This document shows, piece by piece, positions 15,875-24,080 of a stretch of DNA of 47,993 bases. The DNA lies in assembly GCF_003426775.1 (NCBI RefSeq), contig NZ_QJUG01000041.1, forward strand, positions 1 to 47,993, read 5' to 3'. The stretch's first letter is position 1, and each line of letters starts with the position of its first letter. The DNA is from Allorhizocola rhizosphaerae. GTDB taxonomy: Bacteria; Actinomycetota; Actinomycetes; Mycobacteriales; Micromonosporaceae. A program made the position numbers and the translations under genes. Under the pieces are notes generated by a model. That model was not told where the DNA came from. It did not search any database and saw only the letters and a program-made list of their open reading frames with translations.

Positions 15875-16849
15875 GTGACAAACACTCCTCGCAAGCGCGT
15901 TCTTCTCGCCAAACCCCGCGGTTACTGCGCCGGTGTCGATCGGGCCGTGCAGACCGTCGAGGAGGCACTCAAGCTCTACGGCGCGCCGATCTATGTGCGC
16001 AAGCAGATCGTGCACAACAAGCACGTGGTCTCCACGCTTGAGGCCAAAGGCGCGATCTTCGTCGAGGAGAACGAGGAGGTGCCACAGGGAGCAACGGTCG
16101 TCTTCTCCGCGCACGGCGTGGCGCCCGAGGTCTACGAGCAGGCGCGGCAGCGCAATCTCAAGGCCATCGACGCGACCTGCCCGCTGGTCACCAAGGTGCA
16201 CCAGGAGGCCCGCCGGTTCGCCGCCGAAGACTACGACATCCTGCTCATCGGCCACGATGGGCACGAGGAGGTCATCGGCACCAGCGGCGAGGCCCCGGCG
16301 CACATCCAGCTCGTGGATGGCCCTGACGACGTCGACAAGGTCACCGTGCGCGACCCGAGCAAGGTGGTGTGGCTGTCGCAGACGACGCTGAGCGTCGATG
16401 AGACGCTCGCCACGGTCGACCGGCTCAGGCAGAAGCTCCCGCTGCTCCAGTCGCCGCCCAGCGACGACATCTGCTACGCGACGCAAAACCGCCAGCAGGT
16501 GATGAAGCAGATCGCGCCCGACTGCGACGTCGTGCTCGTCGTCGGCTCGCGCAACTCATCCAACTCGGTGCGCATGGTCGAGGTGGCCGTGCAGGCCGGC
16601 GCGCCGCGGGGGCATCTGGTCGACTTCGCGCACGAGATCCGCGATGAGTGGCTCGACGGCGCGACGACCGTCGGCGTGTCGTCGGGCGCGAGCGTGCCCG
16701 ACGAGCTCGTGACACAGGTGCTCGACCACCTCGCCGAGCGTGGCTTCACCGACGTGGAAGAGGTCGTGACGACGGACGAGCGGCTCGTGTTCTCGCTGCC
16801 GCAGGAGCTCAAGCGCGACATGAAGGCCGCAGCGGCCGCGAAAGGCTGA
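15875..16849 (+). CDS. ispH: 4-hydroxy-3-methylbut-2-enyl diphosphate reductase
   Basis: Last enzyme of the MEP isoprenoid pathway, 324 aa, reducing HMBPP to IPP and DMAPP through a [4Fe-4S] cluster. The three cluster cysteines are in [25 protein letters not shown] and [12 protein letters not shown]. Substrate-binding [31 protein letters not shown] and [13 protein letters not shown] are intact. The start is GTG 15875. The C-terminal tail ([11 protein letters not shown]) is low-complexity, and its coding sequence is echoed downstream by a 69-bp-period repeat. Its product feeds prenyl transferases such as the one at 2744-3544. Confidence 0.97.
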   Translation: MTNTPRKRVLLAKPRGYCAGVDRAVQTVEEALKLYGAPIYVRKQIVHNKHVVSTLEAKGAIFVEENEEVPQGATVVFSAHGVAPEVYEQARQRNLKAIDATCPLVTKVHQEARRFAAEDYDILLIGHDGHEEVIGTSGEAPAHIQLVDGPDDVDKVTVRDPSKVVWLSQTTLSVDETLATVDRLRQKLPLLQSPPSDDICYATQNRQQVMKQIAPDCDVVLVVGSRNSSNSVRMVEVAVQAGAPRGHLVDFAHEIRDEWLDGATTVGVSSGASVPDELVTQVLDHLAERGFTDVEEVVTTDERLVFSLPQELKRDMKAAAAAKG

Positions 16850-16926
16850 GCCCGCCGAATGGGCCGAGCTGCCGCGAGCAGGTGCGACATGACGGACGCA
16901 GCGGCCACGACATGAAAGCCGCAGCC
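16815..16926 (+). repeat. Imperfect repeat of the ispH 3' end
   Basis: A 27-nt segment beginning GCGACATGAAGG at 16815 recurs at 16884 with three mismatches (69-bp offset), and a shorter piece (CGACATGAAAGCCGCAGC) recurs near 16907. The first copy encodes the IspH C-terminus; the others lie beyond its stop. Confidence 0.6.
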
Positions 16927-16990
16927 CCCGATCGCCGCCGCGTCCGAATTCCGCCAGTCATCGGGCTTGCGGCGAGGCAGACTGGGCGAC

Positions 16991-18358
16991 GTGGATTTGT
17001 ACTCAGCCATCAGCAGCAGGGATCGCCGGTTCGATGGGCGGTTCTGGATCGGCGTGACCACGACGGGCATTTATTGCCGTCCATCCTGTCCGGCCCGCAC
17101 GCCCAAGCGGGAGAATGTGCGGTACTTCCCCAGCGTGGCGGCCGCGTCGAAGGCGGGCTTCCGGGCGTGCCGGCGGTGCGCTCCGGATGCGGTGCCGGGC
17201 TCGCCGCAGTGGGACATCAGGGCCGACATCACGGCGCGCGCTGTCCGGCTGATCAACGACGGGGTCGTGGATCGCGGAGGGGTGCCCGCTCTCGCGGCGC
17301 GCCTGGGCTACACCGAGCGTCACCTCAACCGCCTGCTTACCGACGAACTCGGTGCCGGCCCCTTGGCGCTCGCCCGCACGCAACGCGCCCAGACGGCGAA
17401 AACACTGATCAGCAAGACCGACATGGGGCTGGCCGAGATCGCATTCGCGTCAGGCTTCGGCAGCGTGCGGCAATTCAATGAGACTTTCCGCGACGTGTAC
17501 GGCTGTCCGCCCTCGATGTTGCGCCGGCACCCGATCGCGGCGGACGGCGGGATCTCACTGCGCCTGAGCTACCGCCAGCCGATCGCGGTCGAGCCGCTGT
17601 TCGATTTCCTTGGCGCGCGGACGATTCCGGGCATGGAGTCCTATGTGGACGGCGCATACTCGCGGCCGCTGCACCTGCCGCACGGCAGGGCGAGGGTCAC
17701 GCTGACTCCCGCGGACGGGCACATCGCGGCATCGCTGCACCTGTCGGACATTCGCGACCTGACGCCCGCCGTCGCGCGCTGCCGCCGCCTGCTCGATCTC
17801 GACGCCGACCCGGGCGCGATCGAGTCGGCGCTTTCCGAGTTCGGTGACGCCGCGCGCGGGGTCCGGCTGCCGCGCGCCGTGGACGGGTTCGAGATGGGCG
17901 TGCGCGCCATCGTGGGCCAGCAGATCAGTGTGGCCGGCGCGCGGACCGTCCTTTCACGACTGCTGGTGAACGGTGCCTTCCCGACGCCCGAGGAGCTGCT
18001 GGAGCTTCCGGACGAGGCCTTCGCCATGCCGGGCCGGCGCCGGGAGACGTTGCGCGCCTTGGCCAGGGCCATGCTCGACGGCCTCACGCTCGATTCCGGA
18101 AGCGACCGTGCCACGACGCGGGCCGAGCTGCTCGCGCTGCCGGGCATAGGCGAATGGACGGCGGACTATATCCTGCTGCGCGCGCTCGGAGACCCGGATG
18201 TGTTCCTGCCCACCGATCTCGGCTCGAAGCACGGGGCCGCCGCCCTGGGCCTGCCCACCGATCCGTCCGAGCTTGCCAGGCACGCCGAACGCTGGCGCCC
18301 CTGGCGATCGTATGCCCAAATTCTGCTTTGGAGAGCGATACCAAATGATCACAATTGA
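16991..18358 (+). CDS. alkA: Ada/AlkA fusion: methylphosphotriester-sensing activator with 3-methyladenine glycosylase
   Basis: Adaptive-response protein of 455 aa. Residues ~1-75 form the Ada N-terminal zinc domain with four Cys (IYCRPSCPAR and FRACRRCAPD), one of which accepts methyl groups from phosphotriesters. Residues ~80-180 are an AraC HTH (VPALAARLGYTERHLNRLL, LAEIAFASGFGSVRQFNETF). Residues ~190-455 are AlkA, with VRAIVGQQISVAGARTVL, HhH motif LPGIGEWTADYILLRALGD and catalytic Asp in VFLPTDLG. It therefore couples damage sensing, activation and base excision. GTG 16991 starts at the usual DLYSAI. It overlaps ogt by 14 nt, so the two repair activities are co-expressed. Confidence 0.95.
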   Translation: MDLYSAISSRDRRFDGRFWIGVTTTGIYCRPSCPARTPKRENVRYFPSVAAASKAGFRACRRCAPDAVPGSPQWDIRADITARAVRLINDGVVDRGGVPALAARLGYTERHLNRLLTDELGAGPLALARTQRAQTAKTLISKTDMGLAEIAFASGFGSVRQFNETFRDVYGCPPSMLRRHPIAADGGISLRLSYRQPIAVEPLFDFLGARTIPGMESYVDGAYSRPLHLPHGRARVTLTPADGHIAASLHLSDIRDLTPAVARCRRLLDLDADPGAIESALSEFGDAARGVRLPRAVDGFEMGVRAIVGQQISVAGARTVLSRLLVNGAFPTPEELLELPDEAFAMPGRRRETLRALARAMLDGLTLDSGSDRATTRAELLALPGIGEWTADYILLRALGDPDVFLPTDLGSKHGAAALGLPTDPSELARHAERWRPWRSYAQILLWRAIPNDHN

Positions 18359-18794
18359 GACACCGATCGGGCCGTTCAGCATGACGGGCAACGGATTCGC
18401 GGTCACGCAGGCGCGGTTCGGCAACCCGGATCTGCCCGACGGCGAGGTGCCCGAGCAAGCGGTCAAGGCCTTGCACGCCTACTTCGACGGCGACTTCCAC
18501 GCGCTGGACTCGGTGCCGGTGCAACAGAGCGGGACGCCCTACCTGGAGCACTGCTGGGATGTGCTGCGCACGCTCACTGAGCCGATCACCTACACCGAGT
18601 TCGCTCATATAACCGGAAAACCTCATGCGGTACGAGCGGCGGCCCAGGGTTGCGCGCGGAATCTCATCGCGTTGTTCGTGCCGTGCCACCGCGTGCTGCG
18701 CACGGACGGCACGCTGGGCGGATACCGCTGGGGGCTGGACATCAAGCGGGCACTGCTGGAGCACGAGCGGCTGATTGTCGCAGGGACGCGCTAA
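18345..18794 (+). CDS. ogt: Methylated-DNA--protein-cysteine methyltransferase
   Basis: O6-alkylguanine transferase of 149 aa that repairs O6-methylguanine by suicide transfer to cysteine. The active site FVPCHRVLRTDGTLGGYRWG is intact. The recognition helix region (ITYTEFAHITGKPHAVRAAA) has the Arg finger in PHAVRAAA. ATG 18345 is preceded by GGAGAG at a good distance. It overlaps the Ada/AlkA gene, together giving a complete alkylation-repair operon. The protein is slightly short at the N-terminus relative to E. coli Ogt, which is common in actinobacteria. Confidence 0.95.
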   Translation: MITIETPIGPFSMTGNGFAVTQARFGNPDLPDGEVPEQAVKALHAYFDGDFHALDSVPVQQSGTPYLEHCWDVLRTLTEPITYTEFAHITGKPHAVRAAAQGCARNLIALFVPCHRVLRTDGTLGGYRWGLDIKRALLEHERLIVAGTR

Positions 18795-18805
18795 CGTTTG
18801 CTCCC

Positions 18806-20260
18806 ATGGCGCAGGAGCAGAAGGAAGAGAAAGACAAGAAGACCGACGACACCCCGGAGCCCACCGACGACCTGGTGACCACACACCACCAGGTCGCGGG
18901 GCTGAGCTACACCGCGACCGCGGGCCGGGTCGTGCTCCGGTTCGAGTCGCACACCGACGACAAGTTCGACGGGCACAAGGCCAAGGCCGAGATGTTCATG
19001 GTCTCCTATGTGCTCGACGACGGCGACCGGCGCGGGCGCCCGGTCATCTTCGCGTTCAACGGCGGTCCCGGCTCGTCGAGCGTGTGGCTGCACCTGGGCC
19101 TGCTCGGCCCGCGCCGGGTGCTGATGGGCGACGCGGGCGACCTCCTGCCGCCACCCTATGAGCTCGGCGACAACGCCGAGACGCTGCTTCGCCATGCCGA
19201 TCTGGTGTTCATCGATCCGGTGTCGACCGGTTTCTCGCGCACGGTCAAGGGCGAAAAGCCCAAGGACTACCACGGGTTCACGGCCGACATCGAGAGCATC
19301 GGCGAGCTGATCCGGCTATGGTGTTCCCGCAACGGGCGCTGGATGTCGCCGAAATACCTGTGTGGCGAGTCCTATGGCACGCTTCGCGCCGCCGGGCTGG
19401 CGCAGCACCTGCAGGAGCGGCACGGCATGTGGCTCAACGGGCTCATTCTCGTGTCCAGCGTGCTCAACCTGGGCACGCTGGAGTTCCATCCCCACCTGGA
19501 CCTCGCCTATCCGCTGTTCCTGCCCACCTACGCGGCGATCGCGCACTATCACGGGCTGCACGGCGAGCGTCCCCTGGCCGACGTGCTCGCCGAGGCCGAG
19601 CAGTTCGCCGCGCGCGACTATCCGTGGGCGCTCAGCCGCGGCTCCCGGCTGACCGACGAGGAGCGCGCCGACGCGATCGCCCGGCTGGCCCGGATCAGCG
19701 GGCTGTCCGAGGATTACGTCGATCGCGTCAACCTGCGCCCGGAGCACATGCGCTTCTACACCGAGCTGCTGCGGGCGCAGCGCAAGACGGTGGGGCGGCT
19801 CGACGGGCGGTTCACCGGCTGGGAGGCCGACTACGGCAAGGAGATGTGGACCTCCGACCCGTCGTTCGACGCCATCATGGGGCCTTACACGGCGGCCATC
19901 AACCAATACCTGCGCGAGGAGCTGAAGGTCGAAAACGACATGCCCTACGAGGTTTTGGCGTGGCGGCAGGTCAACCCGTGGTCGTTCAAGGAGTTCGAGG
20001 GGCAGCACGTCAACGTGGCCGACAAACTCGCCCGCGCAATGCGGTCCAATCCCCACATGCGGGTGCAGGTCGCGTGCGGTTACCACGACGGGGCCACACC
20101 CTATTACGCGAGCGAGCACACCTTCGCCCAGCTGGAGATCCCGCGTGAGCTGGCCGGAAACATCGAGTTCCGCTACTACGAGGCCGGCCACATGATGTAT
20201 GTCCACGAACCTTCCCGCGTGGCGCAGTCGGCACATATCGCGGAGTTCATTCAGGCTTAG
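18806..20260 (+). CDS. S10 family serine carboxypeptidase-like protein
   Basis: Peptidase of 484 aa with the serine carboxypeptidase fold. FAFNGGPGSSSVWLHLGLLG supplies the oxyanion region, CGESYGTLRAAGLA the nucleophilic Ser, GYHDGATPYYASEHTF the catalytic Asp and EAGHMMYVHEPS the catalytic His. Unlike eukaryotic S10 enzymes it has no signal peptide; the N-terminus is a charged stretch (AQEQKEEKDKKTDDTPEPTD), so it is probably cytoplasmic. ATG 18806 follows TAACGT by eight nt. The rmuC start lies 3 nt beyond its stop. The physiological substrate is unknown. Confidence 0.92.
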   Translation: MAQEQKEEKDKKTDDTPEPTDDLVTTHHQVAGLSYTATAGRVVLRFESHTDDKFDGHKAKAEMFMVSYVLDDGDRRGRPVIFAFNGGPGSSSVWLHLGLLGPRRVLMGDAGDLLPPPYELGDNAETLLRHADLVFIDPVSTGFSRTVKGEKPKDYHGFTADIESIGELIRLWCSRNGRWMSPKYLCGESYGTLRAAGLAQHLQERHGMWLNGLILVSSVLNLGTLEFHPHLDLAYPLFLPTYAAIAHYHGLHGERPLADVLAEAEQFAARDYPWALSRGSRLTDEERADAIARLARISGLSEDYVDRVNLRPEHMRFYTELLRAQRKTVGRLDGRFTGWEADYGKEMWTSDPSFDAIMGPYTAAINQYLREELKVENDMPYEVLAWRQVNPWSFKEFEGQHVNVADKLARAMRSNPHMRVQVACGYHDGATPYYASEHTFAQLEIPRELAGNIEFRYYEAGHMMYVHEPSRVAQSAHIAEFIQA

Positions 20261-20263
20261 GGG

Positions 20264-21328
20264 GTGACCACTCTCGCGATAGTCGTCATCTGCCTGCTGG
20301 CCGGGGGCGGGCTCGGGTGGTTCGCCGCCCGTGCCCGCGTCGCGCCGGAGCTCGCCCGGCTGACCGCCACTCTTGAGGCCACACAGGCCGGCGAGACCCG
20401 GCTGGAGCAGGCCATGCGGGCCTTGTCGTTCGAGGCGACGGCGCAGTCGCAGGAGGCGGTGGCGCGGGTTATCGCGCCGCTGCACGAGACGTTGCGCCAG
20501 CTTGAGCACGACCGGGTGGACGCCTACGCGGAGCTGCGTTCGCAGCTGCGCGTGGCCAACGAGCAGACCGGGCAGCTGGTCGGCGCGCTGCGCACCAGCG
20601 GCACACGCGGGCGGTGGGGCGAACACCAGTTGCGCCGCATCGTCGAGGCGGCCGGCATGCTGCAGCACTGCGACTTCGACGAGCAGGTGACGACCGTCGT
20701 CGAGGGATCGGTGCTGCGGCCCGACCTGGTCGTCCGGCTGCACGGCGGCCGAAGCGTCGTGGTTGACGCGAAGGTACCCCTTGAGGCTTATCTCAACGAA
20801 GACTTCGACGGGCACGCCAAGGCGCTTCGCGCACATGTGGACGCGTTGAGCGCACGCGGATACTGGCACGCGTTCGCGCAGGCGCCCGAGTTCGTCGTGT
20901 TGTTCGTGCCGGCCGAACCGTTCCTCAACGTGGCGCTTGAGCGCGATCCGACTCTGCTGGAGCACGCGTTCGGCCGCAACGTCGTGCTCGCCACACCGTC
21001 CACATTGGTCGCACTGCTGCGCACGGTGGCCTACACCTGGCGGCAGGAGGCGTTGTCGCGCAACGCGATGGAGGTGCACCGGGTGGCCAAGCAGCTGTAC
21101 ACGCGGCTTGGCACAGTCGGCGGGCACCTGACCAAGCTGGGCAACTCGCTCACGGCCTCGGTCGCGGCATACAACAACGCGATCGGCTCGCTTGAGCAGC
21201 GGGTGCTGGTGAGCGCGCGGCGGCTGGCCGAAATGGGTGTGGCAGACGACACGCTGCCGGTCCTGGAGCCGGTCGAGTCGGCACCGCGCCGGCCGCAGGC
21301 CCCGGAGTTCGTGGACGGCCTGCCCTAG
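20264..21328 (+). CDS. rmuC: DNA recombination protein RmuC
   Basis: RmuC-family protein of 354 aa. An N-terminal TM segment (TLAIVVICLLAGGGLGWFAA) is followed by a coiled coil (~30-105) and the nuclease-like core: TRGRWGEHQLRRIVEAAGML, RPDLVVRLHGGRSVVVDAKV (PD-(D/E)xK-like) and LATPSTLVALLRTVAYTWRQ. RmuC limits recombination at inverted repeats in E. coli; its exact activity remains uncertain. GTG 20264 lies 3 nt after the S10 stop, so it is read from the same transcript. Confidence 0.93.
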   Translation: MTTLAIVVICLLAGGGLGWFAARARVAPELARLTATLEATQAGETRLEQAMRALSFEATAQSQEAVARVIAPLHETLRQLEHDRVDAYAELRSQLRVANEQTGQLVGALRTSGTRGRWGEHQLRRIVEAAGMLQHCDFDEQVTTVVEGSVLRPDLVVRLHGGRSVVVDAKVPLEAYLNEDFDGHAKALRAHVDALSARGYWHAFAQAPEFVVLFVPAEPFLNVALERDPTLLEHAFGRNVVLATPSTLVALLRTVAYTWRQEALSRNAMEVHRVAKQLYTRLGTVGGHLTKLGNSLTASVAAYNNAIGSLEQRVLVSARRLAEMGVADDTLPVLEPVESAPRRPQAPEFVDGLP

Positions 21329-21339
21329 GATCGGCAGAC

Positions 21340-21374
21340 TTGGAAAACGGGGCGGCAGTCACTACCGTCGGCTT
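21340..21374 (+). promoter_or_regulatory. Sigma70-type promoter, predicted leaderless (excalibur gene 1)
   Basis: TTGGAA (21340-21345), 17-bp spacer, TACCGT (21363-21368), then six nt to GTG 21375. This is one of the two best -35/-10 pairs in the window. Confidence 0.6.
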
Positions 21375-21806
21375 GTGCCCGCTCATTTAGGACGGCGAAT
21401 CCTGGAGTTTCTCAAACAGCCCCTTGGCTGGCTGAGCATTGTGGCGCTGGTGCTCGTGGTGATGTGCTGCTACACGGGCGCGGTGATGGGCGGTCTGATC
21501 CCGGGCATCGGCGGCGAGAAGCGCCCACCCGTCTCGGAGGCCGTCGAACCGCCGCTGCCGTCCGGGCCCGCGCCGGAGCCGGTTGCCACGCCGTCGGTGG
21601 CGCCGCTTGAGCCCGAACCGTCGCCCACCCCGACGATGACCCGCAACCCGCGCTGTCATCCGAACTACAGCGTGTGCCTGCCGATCGTGCGCAGGCTGAG
21701 CTGCAACCAGATCCGGCAGCGCGACTTCAAGGTGATCGACGGCAAAGACCCGTACGGTCTGGATCCCGATCGGGACGGAATCGCCTGCGAACGGCGGCGC
21801 GACTGA
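21375..21806 (+). CDS. Membrane-anchored excalibur calcium-binding domain protein 1
   Basis: Protein of 143 aa. A basic start and a TM helix (LGWLSIVALVLVVMCCYTGAVMGGL) lead to a Pro/Glu-rich linker and an extracytoplasmic excalibur domain: CHPNYSVCLPIVRRLSCNQI, then DFKVIDGKDPYGLDPDRDGIACE. The DPDRDG loop matches the EF-hand-like DxDxDGxxCE calcium site that defines excalibur; four Cys probably form two disulfides. Calcium binding and cell-surface location are family inferences. GTG 21375 is supported by the promoter immediately upstream. The next gene is a paralogue. Confidence 0.88.
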   Translation: MPAHLGRRILEFLKQPLGWLSIVALVLVVMCCYTGAVMGGLIPGIGGEKRPPVSEAVEPPLPSGPAPEPVATPSVAPLEPEPSPTPTMTRNPRCHPNYSVCLPIVRRLSCNQIRQRDFKVIDGKDPYGLDPDRDGIACERRRD

Positions 21807-21863
21807 CGACCGTCGGCCGCGAGTCCTGGCCTATTGGGCCATGCACATTCATGTGGCCATAGA

Positions 21864-21876
21864 TACGTTGTGTGCC
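21864..21876 (+). promoter_or_regulatory. Predicted leaderless -10 for excalibur gene 2
   Basis: TACGTT (21864-21869) followed by seven nt and GTG 21877; no convincing -35 at the usual spacing. Confidence 0.4.
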
Positions 21877-22356
21877 GTGTCGAATGCTCTCGGTAAAAAG
21901 ATCCTGGCGTTCCTTAAGCAGCCGGTCGGTGTGCTTTCCGTTGTCGCACTGTCATTGGTCGTCTTGTGTTGCTGCGGCGGGTCTATCCTAGGTGGACTGT
22001 TGCCCAGCGGTGGGCAGCAGAAGGCGGTCTCGCAGCAGGCCACGACAACGCCATCGGCAGCCCGGTCGCCTTCCATGTCGCCCTCGCCCTCGGCCGTGCC
22101 GTCGCCGGCCATGAGCCCGGCAGCGGTCCTGATGAGCCCGACGACCAGCGCGCCAAGGCCTGCCCCGACGGCAACCCGGACGTCGAAGTCGCCGAGCCCC
22201 AAGCCCGACTGCCACCCGAACTACAGCGTGTGCCTGCCCAGAGTGACGGACCTCGATTGCACGGAGATCCCACACAAGAACTTCCGGGTTATCGGTGGTC
22301 GCGACCCGTACAAGCTTGACCGCGACGACGACGGCATCGCGTGCGAGTCCAATTAG
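21877..22356 (+). CDS. Membrane-anchored excalibur calcium-binding domain protein 2
   Basis: Paralogue of the preceding gene, 159 aa. The N-terminus aligns closely (KKILAFLKQPVGVLSVVALS against RRILEFLKQPLGWLSIVALV), with a TM helix and a CCC cluster. A Ser/Pro/Thr/Met-rich linker of ~65 residues differs completely from the Pro/Glu linker of gene 1. The C-terminal excalibur domain is again CHPNYSVCLPRVTDLDCTEI through DPYKLDRDDDGIACE. GTG 21877 is preferred over ATG 21841 because it aligns with the paralogue's start and has TACGTT seven nt upstream. The linker divergence suggests wall-spanning length tuning. Confidence 0.88.
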   Translation: MSNALGKKILAFLKQPVGVLSVVALSLVVLCCCGGSILGGLLPSGGQQKAVSQQATTTPSAARSPSMSPSPSAVPSPAMSPAAVLMSPTTSAPRPAPTATRTSKSPSPKPDCHPNYSVCLPRVTDLDCTEIPHKNFRVIGGRDPYKLDRDDDGIACESN

Positions 22357-22426
22357 GACGCACCACGCGATGCGAGCCGAGTTGTCGTTTCGAGGCGTCG
22401 CGCCGGTACTTCACCAGGCCCTTGAG

Positions 22427-22507
22427 TTAGCCGACGGCACGCATCAGCCGCGCCTTGAGGCCGTCGAGGTCTGTCTGCGGAATGTCGATGTGGTGTGGCC
22501 GGATCAT
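22427..22507 (-). pseudogene. Epoxide hydrolase N-terminal fragment
   Basis: Minus-strand ATG 22507 encodes 26 residues, MIRPHHIDIPQTDLDGLKAR and a few more, before a stop. This matches the opening of the EHN domain of epoxide hydrolases (IRPFxIxIPxxDLDDLRxRL). The remaining ~350 codons are absent; the next plus-side feature is the excalibur gene. It is therefore a relic, divergent from the TetR fragment that follows. Confidence 0.6.
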
Positions 22508-22576
22508 CAGGCCCTTTTCCAGAGATTTATGCCTGGTACCGGGTCGACTGGGCGCAAGGCACAGGCCTGCCACCAG

Positions 22577-22905
22577 GACCCGTGGGAGGACTTTGTGAGC
22601 TTCGTGCGGAAGGCGCCCGACGCCCGTTCGGGGTCGCTGACGGTCCGGCTGGCCGGGGCTTTCACCGTCACGCAGGAGCTGGGATGAGCTGCCGCGCGGT
22701 GGAGGCGTCACGGCGCCTGCTGGAGAACGCCAAGGCGGCCGGTGCGGTGCGCAAAGACACCGAGATCGGCGACATCTCCCGGCTGCTGGAAGCAGCTCCA
22801 GTCGGTCGACCTGGGTGGGGGACGAGCGAAGCAGCGAGCTCCGCAGGCGGTACCTGGGACGAGATCGGGGCGCGTTATCGGCGAAAGCAAGCTTCTTGGG
22901 CGTGA
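22577..22905 (+). pseudogene. TetR family regulator, frameshifted C-terminal remnant
   Basis: DPWEDFVSFVRKAPDARSGS (from 22577) is read in one frame until a stop near 22687. The homologous continuation SRRLLENAKAAGAVRKDTEI with GDISRLLEA starts at ATG 22684 in another frame. Together they resemble the ligand-binding half of a TetR regulator of the type found beside oxidoreductases and hydrolases. The HTH is missing and the end after ~22800 is unrelated. A regulator-epoxide hydrolase pair seems to have decayed here. Confidence 0.5.
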
Positions 22906-23025
22906 GTCTGACCATAGGCATCGTCAACCACGACATAAGAACAGACGATCTCGTCGTTCATGGCACTGGCATCGACTGATTTGTCCGGTATCCTCCAAAT
23001 CCCTCAGTTTGCGGAAGGCTCTCAG
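22906..23025. other. Leader region of the Mrr-type gene
   Basis: About 120 bp without a recognised gene. An in-frame ATG at 22960 would extend the nuclease by 22 residues (starting ALASTDLSG), but GGAAGG before ATG 23026 argues that this stretch is 5' UTR. Confidence 0.35.
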
Positions 23026-23919
23026 ATGACGCTCGCCATCCCCAGGTACCACAAGCTGATGTGGCCGGCGCTCACAGCCTTCAAGCAGCTGGGTGGTTCG
23101 GCGACGGTCAACGAGCTGTATGGGCTCGTCGTGCAGAACGAGGGCTTCACCGAAGAGCAGCAGGCTGTCGTCGCACCGAATGGCCGGGAGGCTCAGATCC
23201 AGTACCGGCTGAGGTGGGCGCTGACCCACTTGAAGGCGATCGGCGCGGCGAACAACACTGCTCGTGGCGTGTGGGCGATCACCGAGCACGGCGATTCGCT
23301 CACCGAGGACCAGATGATCAGCGAGCACTGGGCTTATCGCGACGAGCTACGGCGCAAGCGAGCTGCTCGTGCGGATGGGTCGGAGACCACCGACGTCGGA
23401 GGTGAGGAGGAAGTGGACGACGCTGGTGGTGACGAGCCCGACGGCACCGAGGTCGAGTGGAAGGACCAGCTCCTCACGTGCCTGCGAGCCCTTTCCCCGG
23501 AAGGATTTGAGCGCCTCTCGCAGTTGTTGTTGCGCGAAGCGGGCTTCGAGAACGTTGTCGTCACTGGGAGGTCCGGTGACGGTGGCATCGACGGCAAGGG
23601 AGCCTATCGGTTCGCGCTCGTGTCATTCCCAGTCTTCTTCCAGTGCAAGCGATACACGGGTTCTGTGACGGCAGGTGAAGTCCGCGACTTCCGCGGGGCG
23701 ATGGATGGCCGAGGTGGGAATGGTCTCTTCATCACGACAGGAGCCTTCACTCGTGACGCGCGAAAGGAAGCGGCCCGAGACGGGGCAAAGCCGATCGATC
23801 TGATTGACGGCACTGAGCTCTGCGACCTGCTGCGTCGGTTTCGGCTCGGGGTATCGGTGACCAAGCGGGTGGTGGAGGACATCGCCGTCAAACCCGAATT
23901 CTTCGACGAGTATCGCTAG
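23026..23919 (+). CDS. Mrr-type restriction endonuclease (type IV-like)
   Basis: Modification-dependent nuclease of 297 aa. The N-terminal Mrr_N winged helix (MTLAIPRYHKLMWPALTAFK, then QYRLRWALTHLKAIG and RGVWAITEHG) is joined by an acidic linker to a PD-(D/E)xK Mrr catalytic domain: SPEGFERLSQLLLREAGFEN, catalytic Asp in GDGGIDG, QxK as FFQCKRY, then GNGLFITTGAFTRDARKEA. ATG 23026 has GGAAGG upstream and matches the family start. No methyltransferase or other restriction gene is nearby. Codon use looks less GC-rich than in flanking housekeeping genes and decayed genes lie upstream, consistent with acquisition. Confidence 0.9.
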   Translation: MTLAIPRYHKLMWPALTAFKQLGGSATVNELYGLVVQNEGFTEEQQAVVAPNGREAQIQYRLRWALTHLKAIGAANNTARGVWAITEHGDSLTEDQMISEHWAYRDELRRKRAARADGSETTDVGGEEEVDDAGGDEPDGTEVEWKDQLLTCLRALSPEGFERLSQLLLREAGFENVVVTGRSGDGGIDGKGAYRFALVSFPVFFQCKRYTGSVTAGEVRDFRGAMDGRGGNGLFITTGAFTRDARKEAARDGAKPIDLIDGTELCDLLRRFRLGVSVTKRVVEDIAVKPEFFDEYR

Positions 23920-24080
23920 CTCGACTGGGTGCGACGCCTTCGTCCCGGACCTTGTCTTGGTCAGCTGCCCGAGCGTGGAGGAGATGGTGTCGGATGAACC
24001 TCGTAGACTCGTCTGAGTAGCTGGATAGGCGGATCACTCCGAGCCACGAAATTACAGGTCAGAAGGGTACTCGCGTTCGT

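Noticed and set aside
19316-21127. 603-codon minus-strand open frame
   Set aside because: Antisense to two well-supported genes (S10 peptidase and rmuC), with shadow composition.
22906-23919. Multi-gene anti-phage defence island around the Mrr nuclease
   Set aside because: Neighbours are remnants on one side and ychF on the other; no second defence gene is recognisable.
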